This document shows, piece by piece, positions 41,586 to 50,865 of a DNA stretch of 64,000 nucleotides (positions are counted from its first letter, which is position 1; every line of letters starts with the position of its first letter). Under the pieces are notes generated by a model. The model saw only the letters and a program-made list of their open reading frames with translations, did no database searches and was not told the origin of the DNA. This DNA comes from Phyllobacterium myrsinacearum (GTDB taxonomy: Bacteria > Pseudomonadota > Alphaproteobacteria > Rhizobiales > Rhizobiaceae). The position numbers and the translations under genes are program-made. The stretch lies in NCBI RefSeq assembly GCF_014138285.1, contig NZ_JACGXN010000007.1, positions 186,001-250,000 of the forward strand. The letters are read 5' to 3'.

Positions 41586-41608
41586 TTCAGTCTTAGGAGG
41601 ACCGAGAC

Positions 41609-43054
41609 TTGGCCAATAATTACGACGTGATCATCATTGGTTCCGGCCCGGGCGGCTATATCGCCGCTATCCGTTCCGCGCAGCTGGGATTGAAGACCGC
41701 CATCGTGGAGCGCGAACACCTTGCCGGTATCTGCTCCAACTGGGGCTGCATACCGACAAAGGCACTGCTGCGGTCGGCTGAAATTTTCCATTATGCCGAG
41801 CACGCAAAGAATTATGGCCTGAAGATCGAAGGCAGCGTCACCGCTGACCTCAAGGCAATCGTTTCGCGCTCGCGCGGCATTGCCGAACGGATGAACGGCG
41901 GCGTCGGCTTCCTGATGAAGAAGAACAAGGTCGATGTCATCTGGGGCGAGGCCAAGCTGACCAAGCCGGGCGAGATCGTCGTGTCCAAGACCACCAAGAA
42001 GCCGGTCGAGCCACAGGCGCCGCTACCCAAGAATGCCTTGGGCGAGGGCACCTACACTGCCAAGCACATCATCATCGCGACCGGCGCGCGACCGCGTGCG
42101 CTTCCCGGTATCGAGCCGGATGGCAAGCTGATCTGGACCTATTTCGAAGCTATGAAGCCCGAAGAAATGCCAAAGTCGCTACTCGTCATGGGTTCCGGCG
42201 CCATCGGTATCGAATTTGCATCGTTCTACCGCACGATGGGTGTCGATGTGACCGTGGTTGAAGTCATGTCGCAGGTCATGCCTGTTGAAGACACCGAGAT
42301 TGCCAATTTTGCCCGCAAGCAGTTCGAAAAGCAGGGCATGAAGATCATTCTCGATGCCAAGGTGACCAAGGTGGAGAAATCAGCCAATTCCATCACCGCC
42401 CACGTGGAAAAGAAGGATGGCAAGGTCGAGCAGATCACCGCAGATCGGATGGTCTCGGCTGTCGGCGTACAGGGGAATATCGAGAATATCGGCCTCGAAG
42501 CACTTGGCATCAAGACTGATCGCGGCTGCATTGTCATTGACGGTTATGGCAAGACCAATGTTCCCGGCGTCTACGCCATTGGTGATGTTGCCGGACCGCC
42601 CATGCTGGCACACAAAGCCGAGCATGAAGCCGTCATCTGCGTTGAAAAGATTGCCGGGCTGCCGAACGTACATCCGATGGACAAGGCCAAGATTCCGGGC
42701 TGCACCTACTGCAATCCACAGGTCGCTTCTGTTGGCCTGACCGAAGCCAAGGCGAAAGCCGAGGGCTATGACATCCGTGTCGGCCGCTTCCCGTTTGTAG
42801 CCAATGGCAAGGCGATTGCTCTTGGTGAAGATCAGGGCATGGTCAAGACAATCTTCGACAAGAAGACCGGCCAGCTTCTTGGTGCCCATCTTGTGGGCGC
42901 GGAAGTGACCGAGTTGATCCAGGGTTTCGTGATTGCGATGAACCTTGAAACCACTGAAGAAGAACTGATGCACACGATCTTCCCGCATCCGACCATTTCG
43001 GAAACGATGAAGGAAAGCGTGCTCGACGCCTATGGACGTGTGTTGAACGCCTGA
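41609..43054 (+). CDS. lpdA: Dihydrolipoamide dehydrogenase (E3)
   Basis: E3 reoxidises the lipoyl groups and passes electrons to NAD. Translation begins at a TTG (41609), with TAGGAGG eight bases upstream; no in-frame ATG sits in the right place. The 481-residue protein has the FAD motif IIGSGPGGYIAA, the redox disulfide in ICSNWGCIPTKAL, a second Rossmann motif VMGSGAIGIEFA and the C-terminal His-Glu pair in FPHPTISET. It has an insert around residues 128-145 (Lys/Pro-rich) seen in this E3 subgroup. Confidence 0.96.
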   Translation: MANNYDVIIIGSGPGGYIAAIRSAQLGLKTAIVEREHLAGICSNWGCIPTKALLRSAEIFHYAEHAKNYGLKIEGSVTADLKAIVSRSRGIAERMNGGVGFLMKKNKVDVIWGEAKLTKPGEIVVSKTTKKPVEPQAPLPKNALGEGTYTAKHIIIATGARPRALPGIEPDGKLIWTYFEAMKPEEMPKSLLVMGSGAIGIEFASFYRTMGVDVTVVEVMSQVMPVEDTEIANFARKQFEKQGMKIILDAKVTKVEKSANSITAHVEKKDGKVEQITADRMVSAVGVQGNIENIGLEALGIKTDRGCIVIDGYGKTNVPGVYAIGDVAGPPMLAHKAEHEAVICVEKIAGLPNVHPMDKAKIPGCTYCNPQVASVGLTEAKAKAEGYDIRVGRFPFVANGKAIALGEDQGMVKTIFDKKTGQLLGAHLVGAEVTELIQGFVIAMNLETTEEELMHTIFPHPTISETMKESVLDAYGRVLNA

Positions 43055-43076
43055 TAGCGAGAGGATTTTCGTCCCG

Positions 43077-43340
43077 TTGGTCACGATCAAGGACAGCAAA
43101 CCCTGGATTCGCCTGTCATGGGCAATCCTCAAATGGTCGACCCTGCTCGGCTTTGGGCTGGGGTTTGCTGCATCTGCCTTGAGTCTCGTTTCCGGCAACA
43201 CCATATCCATCAATGGCACCGCTATTGGTGGATGGACCGGTGTCTGGATCGTGACGTTTGCCTGTGGGTTGGGTGGCTTCCTTTTCGGTGCTATATGGGC
43301 TCTGGTGTTTCGTGCCATAGCGATTGCGTCGGGACGATAG
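43077..43340 (+). CDS. Small two-helix membrane protein of unknown function
   Basis: The 87-residue frame starts at a TTG (43077), with GAGAGGA somewhat far upstream, so the start is tentative. Two hydrophobic helices are visible (about 18-40 and 53-80), the second Gly-rich (TFACGLGGFLFGAIWALV). It lies between lpdA and a GlsB-type gene with short gaps, so it is probably co-transcribed. I do not recognise the family. Confidence 0.6.
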   Translation: MVTIKDSKPWIRLSWAILKWSTLLGFGLGFAASALSLVSGNTISINGTAIGGWTGVWIVTFACGLGGFLFGAIWALVFRAIAIASGR

Positions 43341-43356
43341 AGGCGAGCGAGGAAAA

Positions 43357-43635
43357 ATGGATCAGCCAGTCGGTATCATGAGCATGCCCGGTGTCGGTTT
43401 CTTCGGAATGCTGCTGATCGGTTTTATTGCCGGTTATATCGCAGAAAAGGCAATGAGCCGGAATCATGGCTTGTTCACCAATATCCTTGTTGGTATTGCC
43501 GGGTCTTTCGTGGGTGGCACCCTTGCCGGATTGTTGAATTTCAACTTTTACGGCTTTTTTGGAAATCTGATCGTTGCGACGGCGGGCGCAATTGTCATTC
43601 TGTGGATTTTTGGCAAAGCCAGATCCTCGAATTAA
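43357..43635 (+). CDS. GlsB/YeaQ/YmgE-family small membrane protein
   Basis: The 92-residue protein has three Gly-rich membrane helices in the pattern of the transglycosylase-associated family (FFGMLLIGFIAGYIAEKAM, NILVGIAGSFVGG, VATAGAIVILWIFG). Members are often stress-induced, with no proven activity. The ATG at 43357 has GAGGAA upstream; a longer frame from 43324 is less likely. It lies 14 bp before lipA. Confidence 0.85.
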   Translation: MDQPVGIMSMPGVGFFGMLLIGFIAGYIAEKAMSRNHGLFTNILVGIAGSFVGGTLAGLLNFNFYGFFGNLIVATAGAIVILWIFGKARSSN

Positions 43636-43649
43636 ACTAGGAAGTCCTG

Positions 43650-44615
43650 ATGGTAACGGTTCTCGATACGATCGATCAAAAGCAGCGCCTGCGGCACCCT
43701 GAAAAGGCGCATCGTCCGGATACGGAAATTCTGAAGAAGCCGGACTGGATTCGCGTCAAGGCACCTGTTTCGAAGGGTTATGCGGAAACGCGCGAGATCG
43801 TGCGTTCGCACAGCCTTGTGACGGTTTGCGAAGAGGCCGGTTGTCCAAATATCGGCGAGTGCTGGGACAAGAAGCACGCAACATTCATGATCATGGGCGA
43901 GATCTGTACCCGTGCCTGCGCGTTCTGCAATGTCGCGACCGGATTGCCGACCGCGCTGGACCCGAACGAACCGGAAAATGTCGGCAAGGCCGTCAAGAAG
44001 ATGGGCCTGACCCACGTGGTGATCACGTCGGTTGATCGGGATGATCTTCCCGATGGCGGTGCCCAGCATTTCGCTGACGTGATCAACGCGATCCGCGAGA
44101 TTTCACCCGGTACGACAGTCGAAATCCTTACGCCTGATTTCCTGCGCAAGGACGGTGCGCTTGAAATCGTTGTTGCCGCACGCCCCGATGTGTTCAACCA
44201 CAATCTGGAAACCGTACCTTCCAATTATCTGAAGGTGCGTCCGGGTGCCCGTTATTTCCATTCCATCCGCCTGCTGCAGCGGGTGAAGGAACTCGATCCG
44301 ACAATCTTCACCAAATCCGGCATCATGGTTGGCCTGGGCGAAGAGCGGAACGAAGTTCTGCAGCTTATGGATGATCTGCGCACCGCAAACGTGGACTTCA
44401 TGACCATCGGCCAGTATCTGCAGCCGACGCGCAAGCATCATCCGGTTCTCAATTACGTCACACCGGACGAGTTCAAATCCTATGCGACGATTGCCAAGAC
44501 CAAGGGTTTCCTTGTGGTCGCATCGAGCCCGCTGACACGCTCTTCGCACCATGCGGGTGATGATTTCGCCAAGCTGAAGGCTGCACGCGAGGCGCTGCAC
44601 GCCAACAGAAGCTAA
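43650..44615 (+). CDS. lipA: Lipoyl synthase
   Basis: LipA is a radical SAM enzyme that inserts two sulfurs into octanoyl groups on lipoyl domains. The 321-residue protein has both iron-sulfur cluster motifs, the auxiliary one as [12 protein letters not shown] and the radical SAM CxxxCxxC as CTRACAFC, plus a C-terminal Ser-bearing RSSHHAG that coordinates the auxiliary cluster. Its place behind pdhA-lpdA links cofactor synthesis to the enzyme that needs it. Confidence 0.97.
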   Translation: MVTVLDTIDQKQRLRHPEKAHRPDTEILKKPDWIRVKAPVSKGYAETREIVRSHSLVTVCEEAGCPNIGECWDKKHATFMIMGEICTRACAFCNVATGLPTALDPNEPENVGKAVKKMGLTHVVITSVDRDDLPDGGAQHFADVINAIREISPGTTVEILTPDFLRKDGALEIVVAARPDVFNHNLETVPSNYLKVRPGARYFHSIRLLQRVKELDPTIFTKSGIMVGLGEERNEVLQLMDDLRTANVDFMTIGQYLQPTRKHHPVLNYVTPDEFKSYATIAKTKGFLVVASSPLTRSSHHAGDDFAKLKAAREALHANRS

Positions 44616-44619
44616 CTGA

Positions 44620-45078
44620 ATGCCGAAATTCGATACGACACGCCCCGTAGTGCATCGGGCCGAGCAGATGTTTGATCTGGTGGCGGATGTGGAAACCTAT
44701 CCGCAGTTCCTGCCCATGTGCGAGAGCCTGAAAGTGCGCTCGCGCAAGGAGCGGGATGGCAAGACCCTTCTCATCGCCGATATGACAGTCGGTTACAAGC
44801 TGATCCGCGAAACGTTCACCAGCCAGGTTCTGCTCAAGCCAGACGAGAAGGTGATCGAGACCAAATATGTCGATGGCCCGTTCCGTTATCTCGACAACAA
44901 ATGGCAGTTTGTCCCATCGGCCAACCCGGAGCATTCCGAGGTCAAATTCTATATCGATTACGAATTCAAAAGCCGTACGCTCGGCTTTTTGATGGGATCG
45001 ATGTTTGACATCGCCTTCCGGAAATTCACGGAAGCCTTTGAGAAACGCGCCGACCAGATTTACGGCCGGAATAGTTGA
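44620..45078 (+). CDS. RatA/COQ10-type START-domain protein
   Basis: The 152-residue protein is one polyketide-cyclase/START-like domain, starting TTRPVVHRAEQMFDLVADVETYPQFLPMC when read in the family alignment (quoted here in part). Mitochondrial COQ10 homologues bind coenzyme Q; E. coli RatA was described as a ribosome-association toxin. The lipid-binding role is more likely here, given its operon with lipA, 4 bp upstream. Confidence 0.85.
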   Translation: MPKFDTTRPVVHRAEQMFDLVADVETYPQFLPMCESLKVRSRKERDGKTLLIADMTVGYKLIRETFTSQVLLKPDEKVIETKYVDGPFRYLDNKWQFVPSANPEHSEVKFYIDYEFKSRTLGFLMGSMFDIAFRKFTEAFEKRADQIYGRNS

Positions 45079-45165
45079 AGTTGATTTTCTGGCTAAGTAA
45101 ATAAGTTCTGTTTTGAATCTGCGTTTTCGATGTGTGCTTAGGTTGGTCGCATGGGCACCGTGCGC

Positions 45166-45295
45166 GGTTCGACAAGCTCACCATGAGGGAGAGTGGTGCC
45201 GTCATGCCAATCGGAAAGATTGCAGAATAGAGCCCCTGCCATTTACGCTCCCTCATGAAGAGCCTCACTCTCCCTCATGGTGAGTTTGTCGAACC
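45166..45295. repeat. Intergenic inverted-repeat element with 30-bp arms
   Basis: The left arm (45166-45195) begins GGTTCGACAAGCTCACCATG. The right arm (45266-45295) is its reverse complement with one mismatch (29 of 30). The 70-bp middle contains a third partial copy of the motif CTCCCTCATG. The arms carry no ORF. The form is that of a palindromic repeated element or non-autonomous mini-transposon relic; I recall similar 'TTCGACAAGCTCACCATGAG' sequences as widespread bacterial intergenic repeats, but no second copy outside this element was found in the window. Confidence 0.7.
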
Positions 45296-45365
45296 ACGGA
45301 CCACGCACAGCGGCAAACGCAATGCGTGGTCTCCACTCTATCTGAAACTGACCAAACTCAATCCT

Positions 45366-46094
45366 TCAGCGTTGTGCTGAAACCAGCAGGAACATCGGGC
45401 GTTCCAGTTCTTCGACAAGCTCGGGTCTCGCAAAAATCTGTTCGTTCGTTGGCTTCCATTCCTCCACATGGGAGATGGAAAAACCAGCAGCGATCAACAG
45501 ATTAAGAATAGTCCCGATCGTCCGGTGCTGCTTGACGACACCTTTGGCGAGCCAGTCCGTTGTGCGCGCGCCCTCAACCAGATAACCATCAATGGGCCAT
45601 GACTTGCGACCGTCCGTGTCAACGGACCAGCCGGGACGGGATGGCGCCATGAAGATCGGATGCTCCATCGAGAATATGAATTTCGCACCCGGAACAAGGG
45701 CGCTGTGAACTGTCTTGAACAGCTCAGCCAGATTTTCGATGTAATGCAGGGTGAGTGAGCTGTAGGCAAGGTCGAACGCTGCTTTAGGCAAATCTAGAAC
45801 TTCAAGATCGGCCTGATCATAGCGAATGGCCGCGTCTTGTGTCATTGACCGCGCCCGAGCCAGCATGTTTTCCGAAACATCAAGGCCGAGTACCTCAGCA
45901 GCCTTGTTCTCGCGCGCCCAACGGGCAAACCAGCCAAAGCCACAGCCGAGGTCCACTACGCGCAGGCCATCGAGGTCGGGCATCAAGGCTTGCAGGGAGG
46001 GCCATTCGGCAGCGCCAGCAAGGCCGTCGACCGAGCGGCCCAACTGGCTGTAACCCTCGAAAAAGGCGGGGGTATCATAAATATTCTGTGTCAT
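45366..46094 (-). CDS. Class I SAM-dependent methyltransferase
   Basis: The 242-residue protein has a Rossmann methyltransferase fold with motif I VVDLGCGFGWFARWA, the acidic ribose-binding VLGLDVSENML and the downstream SSLTLHYIENL. The start at 46094 (MTQNIYDTPAFFEGY) has GGAG six bases upstream; two in-frame ATGs lie 12 and 18 bp further up. The acceptor is unknown. Upstream on the same strand is a small leader ORF followed by a strong terminator, so its expression probably depends on read-through. Confidence 0.85.
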   Translation of the reverse strand: MTQNIYDTPAFFEGYSQLGRSVDGLAGAAEWPSLQALMPDLDGLRVVDLGCGFGWFARWARENKAAEVLGLDVSENMLARARSMTQDAAIRYDQADLEVLDLPKAAFDLAYSSLTLHYIENLAELFKTVHSALVPGAKFIFSMEHPIFMAPSRPGWSVDTDGRKSWPIDGYLVEGARTTDWLAKGVVKQHRTIGTILNLLIAAGFSISHVEEWKPTNEQIFARPELVEELERPMFLLVSAQR

Positions 46095-46134
46095 TTCATT
46101 CTCCATCTTCATGCGGATGGACGGCGCGCACCAT

Positions 46135-46162
46135 AAAAAAGCCCCGTCCGTTGCCGGCGGGG
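46135..46162 (-). terminator. Attenuator-type intrinsic terminator upstream of the methyltransferase gene
   Basis: Read on the minus strand, CCCCG-CCG, a GCAA tetraloop and CGG-A-CGGGG form an 8-bp stem with one bulged A, followed by CTTTTTT. It lies between the leader ORF and the methyltransferase start. Its stem segment at 46150-46158 is exactly complementary over 9 nt to the leader RNA at 46230-46238, so an alternative antiterminator pairing is possible. Confidence 0.8.
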
Positions 46163-46190
46163 TTTGCTGGTGACGAGGTACGCTTTTCGA

Positions 46191-46271
46191 TCAGCGTGCA
46201 CGAAGTCCCTGCATCCCGCCTGTTGGGATGCCGGCAACCCGGGCAACAATCAAAACGTCATTCTCGATCAT
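46191..46271 (-). CDS. Candidate 26-residue leader peptide rich in Val, Leu and Ile
   Basis: A short ORF (ATG at 46271, TGA at 46191) begins MIENDVLIVARVAGIP. Branched-chain residues make up V6, L7, I8, V9, V12 and I15. A promoter-like pair on the minus strand, TTGACA (46302-46307) and GATACC (46278-46283) with 18 bp between, would place the transcription start at the A of the ATG, so the ORF would be leaderless, as known for rhizobial attenuator peptides such as TrpL. The peptide is followed by a terminator and by a hairpin inside the ORF (CATCCC 46212-46217 with GGGATG 46225-46230). Function as a translation-sensing peptide is inferred. Confidence 0.6.
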   Translation of the reverse strand: MIENDVLIVARVAGIPTGGMQGLRAR

Positions 46272-46277
46272 GGGACC

Positions 46278-46307
46278 GGTATCCCATAATGCCGGTGACG
46301 ATGTCAA
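46278..46307 (-). promoter_or_regulatory. Candidate promoter of the leader peptide-methyltransferase transcript
   Basis: On the minus strand TTGACA (46302-46307) is a perfect -35 hexamer and GATACC (46278-46283), 18 bp downstream, a modest -10. Initiation seven bases on would fall on the leader ATG at 46271. Confidence 0.5.
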
Positions 46308-46392
46308 GAATGGCAATTTTCCCGCTTGGGATGATTGATCGGAGCGCGTGGATTCAGCTAAAGCTGAGCCGCAACCAGCACGGGAGATAATG

Positions 46393-46821
46393 ATGAGCGA
46401 CGCTGAAACGGAATATACGCTTCATATGGAAACACCATCTGTTGAGGATTATTGCCTGTTGCGTGTGATCTCCGGTTTGAGCCCGAAGAGCAAGGAGGCG
46501 GCTACCATTGGTCTTCCGAACACAGTTTGTGGCGTAACGATCACGCTGGACGGCAAGGCCGTCGGCATGGGTCGGATCGTCGGGGATCGCGGGTGTTTCT
46601 ATCAGGTGGTGGACATGGCGGTTGATCCCGTGCATCAGGCGCGTGGGCTTGGCAAGCAAATCATGTCAGCGCTGATGAATTATGTGGAAGCGGAAGCACC
46701 CGATGGCGCCTATGTCAGTCTGGTCGCTGATGGTCCGGCCAAGCATCTCTATGCAAAGTTTGGCTTTGAACCGGTCACACCGAAATCCATCGGCATGGCG
46801 TTCCGGGTATCGCGAACCTGA
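46393..46821 (+). CDS. GNAT-family N-acetyltransferase
   Basis: This small acetyltransferase of 142 residues has the acetyl-CoA-binding pattern VDPVHQARGLGKQIMSAL and the late LYAKFGFEPV typical of GNAT proteins. The ATG at 46393 has GGAG six bases upstream and is preferred to the adjacent ATG at 46390 and the upstream frame from 46348. It is divergent from the leader/methyltransferase unit and ends just before the convergent cinA-like gene. The acceptor is unknown. Confidence 0.85.
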   Translation: MSDAETEYTLHMETPSVEDYCLLRVISGLSPKSKEAATIGLPNTVCGVTITLDGKAVGMGRIVGDRGCFYQVVDMAVDPVHQARGLGKQIMSALMNYVEAEAPDGAYVSLVADGPAKHLYAKFGFEPVTPKSIGMAFRVSRT

Positions 46822-46824
46822 TTT

Positions 46825-47316
46825 TCAGGCCAGCGTTTCCAGCACCAGATCGAGCGCTGTTTCAACGGCATTCTGCCGGATATGCGCGCGGCCATGATCC
46901 GAAAAGATATGACGTACAGCCCGTGGTGCCTGTCCTTTGAGCGCCACGCCGAACCAGACGAGACCCACGGGCTTTGCTTCTGATCCGCCGCCGGGGCCCG
47001 CAACACCCGTCACCGACACGGCAATACCGGCGCGTGAGTGCTCTAAAGCACCCGCTGCCATGGCGAGAGCCACTTCCTCCGATACGGCGCCATGGACGGC
47101 AATCAACTCCATGGGAACGCAGAGCATGTCGTGCTTGGCTTCATTGGAATAGGTGACAAAGCCGCGATCCACCACATCGGATGAACCGCCAATGTCAGTC
47201 AGGGACGCAGCAATCAACCCGCCGGTGCAGGATTCGGCCGTTGCCAGCAGAATGCCTCTGGCACGGCAGGCATCCAGAACCGCGATGGCCTTTGCCTCGG
47301 CGATCAGCCCGCTCAT
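46825..47316 (-). CDS. CinA C-terminal-domain protein (nicotinamide-nucleotide amidohydrolase type)
   Basis: The 163-residue protein is the stand-alone CinA C-terminal domain, which deamidates NMN in E. coli PncC. It shows the family segments [31 protein letters not shown] and [17 protein letters not shown]. Its start overlaps the ispDF stop by 4 bp, so the two are coupled. Confidence 0.92.
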   Translation of the reverse strand: MSGLIAEAKAIAVLDACRARGILLATAESCTGGLIAASLTDIGGSSDVVDRGFVTYSNEAKHDMLCVPMELIAVHGAVSEEVALAMAAGALEHSRAGIAVSVTGVAGPGGGSEAKPVGLVWFGVALKGQAPRAVRHIFSDHGRAHIRQNAVETALDLVLETLA

Positions 47317-48533
47317 TCCGGCAATCCGCCGGGATAGATCACGGACGCCGTTGCAATGGCTGCAATGCCTTCCCCACGGCCGATAAAGCCCATCTTCTCA
47401 TTGGTCGTCGCCTTGACCGACACGCGATCAGGCGTAATCCCAAGCATTTTCGATAACGCTGCGGTCATTGCCTCGCGGTGCGGCCCGATCTTCGGTTCTT
47501 CGCAGATCAAGGTGATATCGGCATTGGCGATGCGCCCGCCCGCCGCTTTGACGATCCTGACCGCGTGTTCGACGAAAATATACGAGGCCGCGCCTTTCCA
47601 TTGCGGATCGGATGGCGGGAAATGCGTTCCGATATCGCCAGCACCGCGCGTAGCCAGAAGGGCATCAGTCAGCGCATGCAGCGCTACGTCCGCATCGGAA
47701 TGACCGTTGAGCTTGCGGTCGTGTTCGATAAAGACACCGGCCAGCGTCACGCCATTGCCGGGTTCGAAAGAATGCACATCATAGCCGTTACCGGTGCGCA
47801 CATCCGGGAAGGCGGCATGTTTCTGTGACAGGCGGTCATCAGCCATATCGATATCCTTTGCCCAGGTGAGTTTCGTATTATCAGCCGACCCCTCGACGAT
47901 CCGCACCGGCAGGCCCTGCCACTCGGCAATGGCGGAATCATCGGTGAAATCGGCACGCCCGATGGCGAACGCCGCATCGTGTGCCGCCATGATCGGTCCA
48001 TAGGGAAATGCTTGCGGTGTTTGTGCCGCATAGAGCCCGGCTCGCGGCACCGTGGCGCTGACCATGGCGTCGTGTCCCGCAGCTTTGAGCGTATCCGAAA
48101 CCGCAAGCACCGGCAAAACGCCGATATGCGGTGTCAGATTGAAAATCACCCGCTCAAGCAGATCAGCTGATATGAATGGCCGTACACCATCATGGATCAA
48201 TACATGGTCGGGCGCGTGGTCTTTCAGGGCGAGCAGCCCAAGCCGGGTTGATTCCTGCCGTGTCGGCCCGCCGGTGACGCATGTGACCTGCGCCGCATAG
48301 TCTCCGGCTGCCTGAGAAAAGAGGGTTTCGTCTTCCTTATGGATGACCACAACGACGTGATCGATGAAAGGGCAGCCGAGAAAAGCCCGCAGCGTATGCG
48401 CCAGAACCGCTTCACCGCCGATCTTGCGATATTGCTTTGGTCCCTCAACGCTTTGGCCCGCGCGTTCTCCGCGACCAGCCGCCACAATGACGGCTGCTAC
48501 CCGCATCTGCTTGTCGTCTGTACCTGCCGCCAC
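47313..48533 (-). CDS. ispDF: Bifunctional IspDF (MEP cytidylyltransferase / MEcPP synthase)
   Basis: This fused enzyme carries out two non-consecutive steps of the MEP isoprenoid pathway. The 406-residue protein has an IspD domain (about 10-240; [12 protein letters not shown] and DGVRPFIS) and an IspF domain (about 245-400; [17 protein letters not shown] with the zinc His, and [18 protein letters not shown]). The fusion is typical of many alphaproteobacteria. It is divergent from dusB. Confidence 0.96.
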   Translation of the reverse strand: MAAGTDDKQMRVAAVIVAAGRGERAGQSVEGPKQYRKIGGEAVLAHTLRAFLGCPFIDHVVVVIHKEDETLFSQAAGDYAAQVTCVTGGPTRQESTRLGLLALKDHAPDHVLIHDGVRPFISADLLERVIFNLTPHIGVLPVLAVSDTLKAAGHDAMVSATVPRAGLYAAQTPQAFPYGPIMAAHDAAFAIGRADFTDDSAIAEWQGLPVRIVEGSADNTKLTWAKDIDMADDRLSQKHAAFPDVRTGNGYDVHSFEPGNGVTLAGVFIEHDRKLNGHSDADVALHALTDALLATRGAGDIGTHFPPSDPQWKGAASYIFVEHAVRIVKAAGGRIANADITLICEEPKIGPHREAMTAALSKMLGITPDRVSVKATTNEKMGFIGRGEGIAAIATASVIYPGGLPE

Positions 48534-48710
48534 ACTTCTCTCCGTAACTCCAAACTGCGTTACCTGTTGCCGAGGCGAAAGACCAGAGCTTTAAAAGAGA
48601 ACAACGTCGAAATCTCGTCACGAGAAGGCGCTCTTTGCCTTGCCTAGTCGGGTGTTCCTGTCTAAAGGATAGGCGATTGGAAAATTGCATACGAAACAGG
48701 CAATGCTGAC

Positions 48711-49709
48711 GTGACTGATCTGAATCAACCACTCGAGATAGGCGGCGTGCGCCTGCGTAACCGGGTGTTCCTTGCGCCGATGTCCGGTGTTTCCGACCTA
48801 CCGTTCCGTCAACTGGCGTGGAAGGCCGGTGCTGGCATGGTCGTGTCCGAAATGGTTGCGAGTGCAGAGCTGTGCACGCGCGAGCGCAGCAATCTGTTGC
48901 GGCTGCGCGGAGATGGTCTTGGCACGCATGTGGTGCAAATTGCCGGGCGTGAAACCAGATGGATGGCGGAAGCTGCGCGCATTGCCGAAGGCGAGGGCGC
49001 ACACATTATTGATATCAATATGGGCTGCCCGGCCAAGAAGGTAACCGGCGGCTTTTCCGGTTCAGCCCTGATGCGCGATCTCGATCATGCCTTGACGCTG
49101 ATCGAGGCGACCATTGCCGCCGTCAAGGTTCCCGTGACGCTCAAAATGCGCCTGGGATGGGATGACGACACCATCAATGCACCGGAACTTGCCTTGCGGG
49201 CCGAACAGGCCGGTGTGCAGATGGTGACGGTGCACGGACGCACGCGCTGCCAGTTTTATGAGGGCAAGGCGGATTGGCGTGCCATCCGTGCCGTCAAAGC
49301 AGCCGTTTCCATCCCGCTCGTTGCCAACGGTGACGTACTGAACCGCGATGATGCCCATCGCATCCTCGAAGCATCCGGTGCCGATGCCGTCATGGTCGGG
49401 CGTGGCTCCTATGGGCAACCCTGGCTGCCCGGGACAATCGTGCATGGTATGCAGAACGGACAGGGCGGAAGCGTGATTGCCGATTATGCCGTCGCCCATT
49501 ACGAAGCGATGCTGGCGCATTATGGCGAGCAAACCGGTATTCGCCATTCGCGCAAGCATCTCGGCTGGTATCTGGAAAAGCATGGCGTTGATGTCAGTGC
49601 GGCCGAACGCGCTTCGATCATGACTGAAACAAATCCGCGTCTCGTGGCAGGCCGCCTGCATGCCGCACTCTCTCGCACGGAAGAACACGACATGAAGAAG
49701 GTTGCATGA
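48711..49709 (+). CDS. dusB: tRNA-dihydrouridine synthase DusB (NifR3 family)
   Basis: DusB reduces uridine to dihydrouridine in tRNA using FMN. It begins at a GTG (48711). The 332-residue protein has the barrel start [16 protein letters not shown], the catalytic Cys in [12 protein letters not shown] and [15 protein letters not shown]. In rhizobia this gene, formerly nifR3, leads the ntrBC operon, as it does here, with overlap to ntrB. Confidence 0.95.
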   Translation: MTDLNQPLEIGGVRLRNRVFLAPMSGVSDLPFRQLAWKAGAGMVVSEMVASAELCTRERSNLLRLRGDGLGTHVVQIAGRETRWMAEAARIAEGEGAHIIDINMGCPAKKVTGGFSGSALMRDLDHALTLIEATIAAVKVPVTLKMRLGWDDDTINAPELALRAEQAGVQMVTVHGRTRCQFYEGKADWRAIRAVKAAVSIPLVANGDVLNRDDAHRILEASGADAVMVGRGSYGQPWLPGTIVHGMQNGQGGSVIADYAVAHYEAMLAHYGEQTGIRHSRKHLGWYLEKHGVDVSAAERASIMTETNPRLVAGRLHAALSRTEEHDMKKVA

Positions 49710-50863
49710 TGACATCGGCAGACAATGTTGCAATGGACGACAAGCTGGCCGGGATCGTTCTCAATGCGATCCGTCATCCGGTAATCATGCTCGATGAAAC
49801 CGGGCATATTTCCTATGCCAATGCCGATGCGGAAGCGTTTTTCCGCTCCAGTGCCAGCATATTGAGCCGCAATACGCTGGAAATGCTGCTGCCGTTCGGC
49901 AGCCCGTTGCTGGCTCTGGTCAAGCAGGTGCGGGAAAGTCCGTCACCCATCAATGAATATCGCGTCGATGTCTCATCGCCGCGGCTCGGGCAGGACCGGA
50001 TTGTCGATCTCTATGTCACGCCCGTCAGCGAAGCCCCGGGATCGATCGTCATCCTGTTCAAGGAACGGTCAATGGCGGAAAAGCTCGACCGGCAGATGAC
50101 TCATCGCGGCGCTGCCCGTTCGGTGACCGGTCTTGCTTCCATGCTGGCACATGAAATCAAGAACCCGCTATCGGGTATTCGCGGTGCGGCGCAGTTGCTG
50201 GAAACGGGTCTCAATGATGATGATCGCGCACTGACGCGGCTCATCACCGACGAGACAGACCGGATTGTCTCGCTTGTCGACCGCATGGAAGTGTTTTCCG
50301 ACGAGCGCCCGATCGAGCGCGAGGCGGTAAACATCCACGTTGTGCTGGATCACGTCAAAGCGATTGCCAGGAACGGCTTTGCAAGCCACATCAAGTTCCA
50401 CGAGGATTACGATCCGTCGCTGCCCTACGTTTTCGCCAACCGCGACCAGCTGGTGCAGGTGTTTCTCAATCTTGTGAAGAACGCAGCAGAATCCATCGGG
50501 ACAAGCGAACCCGGCGAGATCACGCTCTCGACGGCCTTCCGTCCCGGTATCCGCCTGTCCATCCCGGGTATCCGCAATCGCGTATCGCTGCCACTGGAAT
50601 TCTGTGTGCAGGATACCGGTTCAGGCGTTTCGTCTGATATCATGCCGCATCTCTTTGATCCCTTCATCACGACAAAGCCGAATGGTTCTGGCCTGGGCCT
50701 TGCGCTTGTTGCCAAGATTGTCGGCGATCATGGTGGGGTTATCGAATGCGATTCCGTACCACGCAAGACCACATTTCGCATTCTGATGCCCGCATGGCAG
50801 AGCGATCCTTCGGACGACGACCATGCGGATGAAATGATTATATCGAAAAAGACAGGATTCTGA
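49706..50863 (+). CDS. ntrB: Nitrogen regulation sensor histidine kinase NtrB
   Basis: NtrB is the soluble kinase/phosphatase that sets NtrC phosphorylation according to PII signalling. The 385-residue protein has a PAS domain (about 15-125), the dimerisation/phosphoacceptor helix with His in [19 protein letters not shown], and the ATPase domain with N box [14 protein letters not shown] and GSGLGLAL. Its ATG lies within the dusB stop. Confidence 0.96.
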   Translation: MMTSADNVAMDDKLAGIVLNAIRHPVIMLDETGHISYANADAEAFFRSSASILSRNTLEMLLPFGSPLLALVKQVRESPSPINEYRVDVSSPRLGQDRIVDLYVTPVSEAPGSIVILFKERSMAEKLDRQMTHRGAARSVTGLASMLAHEIKNPLSGIRGAAQLLETGLNDDDRALTRLITDETDRIVSLVDRMEVFSDERPIEREAVNIHVVLDHVKAIARNGFASHIKFHEDYDPSLPYVFANRDQLVQVFLNLVKNAAESIGTSEPGEITLSTAFRPGIRLSIPGIRNRVSLPLEFCVQDTGSGVSSDIMPHLFDPFITTKPNGSGLGLALVAKIVGDHGGVIECDSVPRKTTFRILMPAWQSDPSDDDHADEMIISKKTGF

Positions 50864-50865
50864 TC

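Noticed and set aside
45408-45425. TTCGACAAGCTC inside the methyltransferase gene, matching the core of the nearby inverted repeat
   Set aside because: The 12-base match falls in coding sequence for ELVEELE, in normal frame; with no arm or longer match it may be coincidence.
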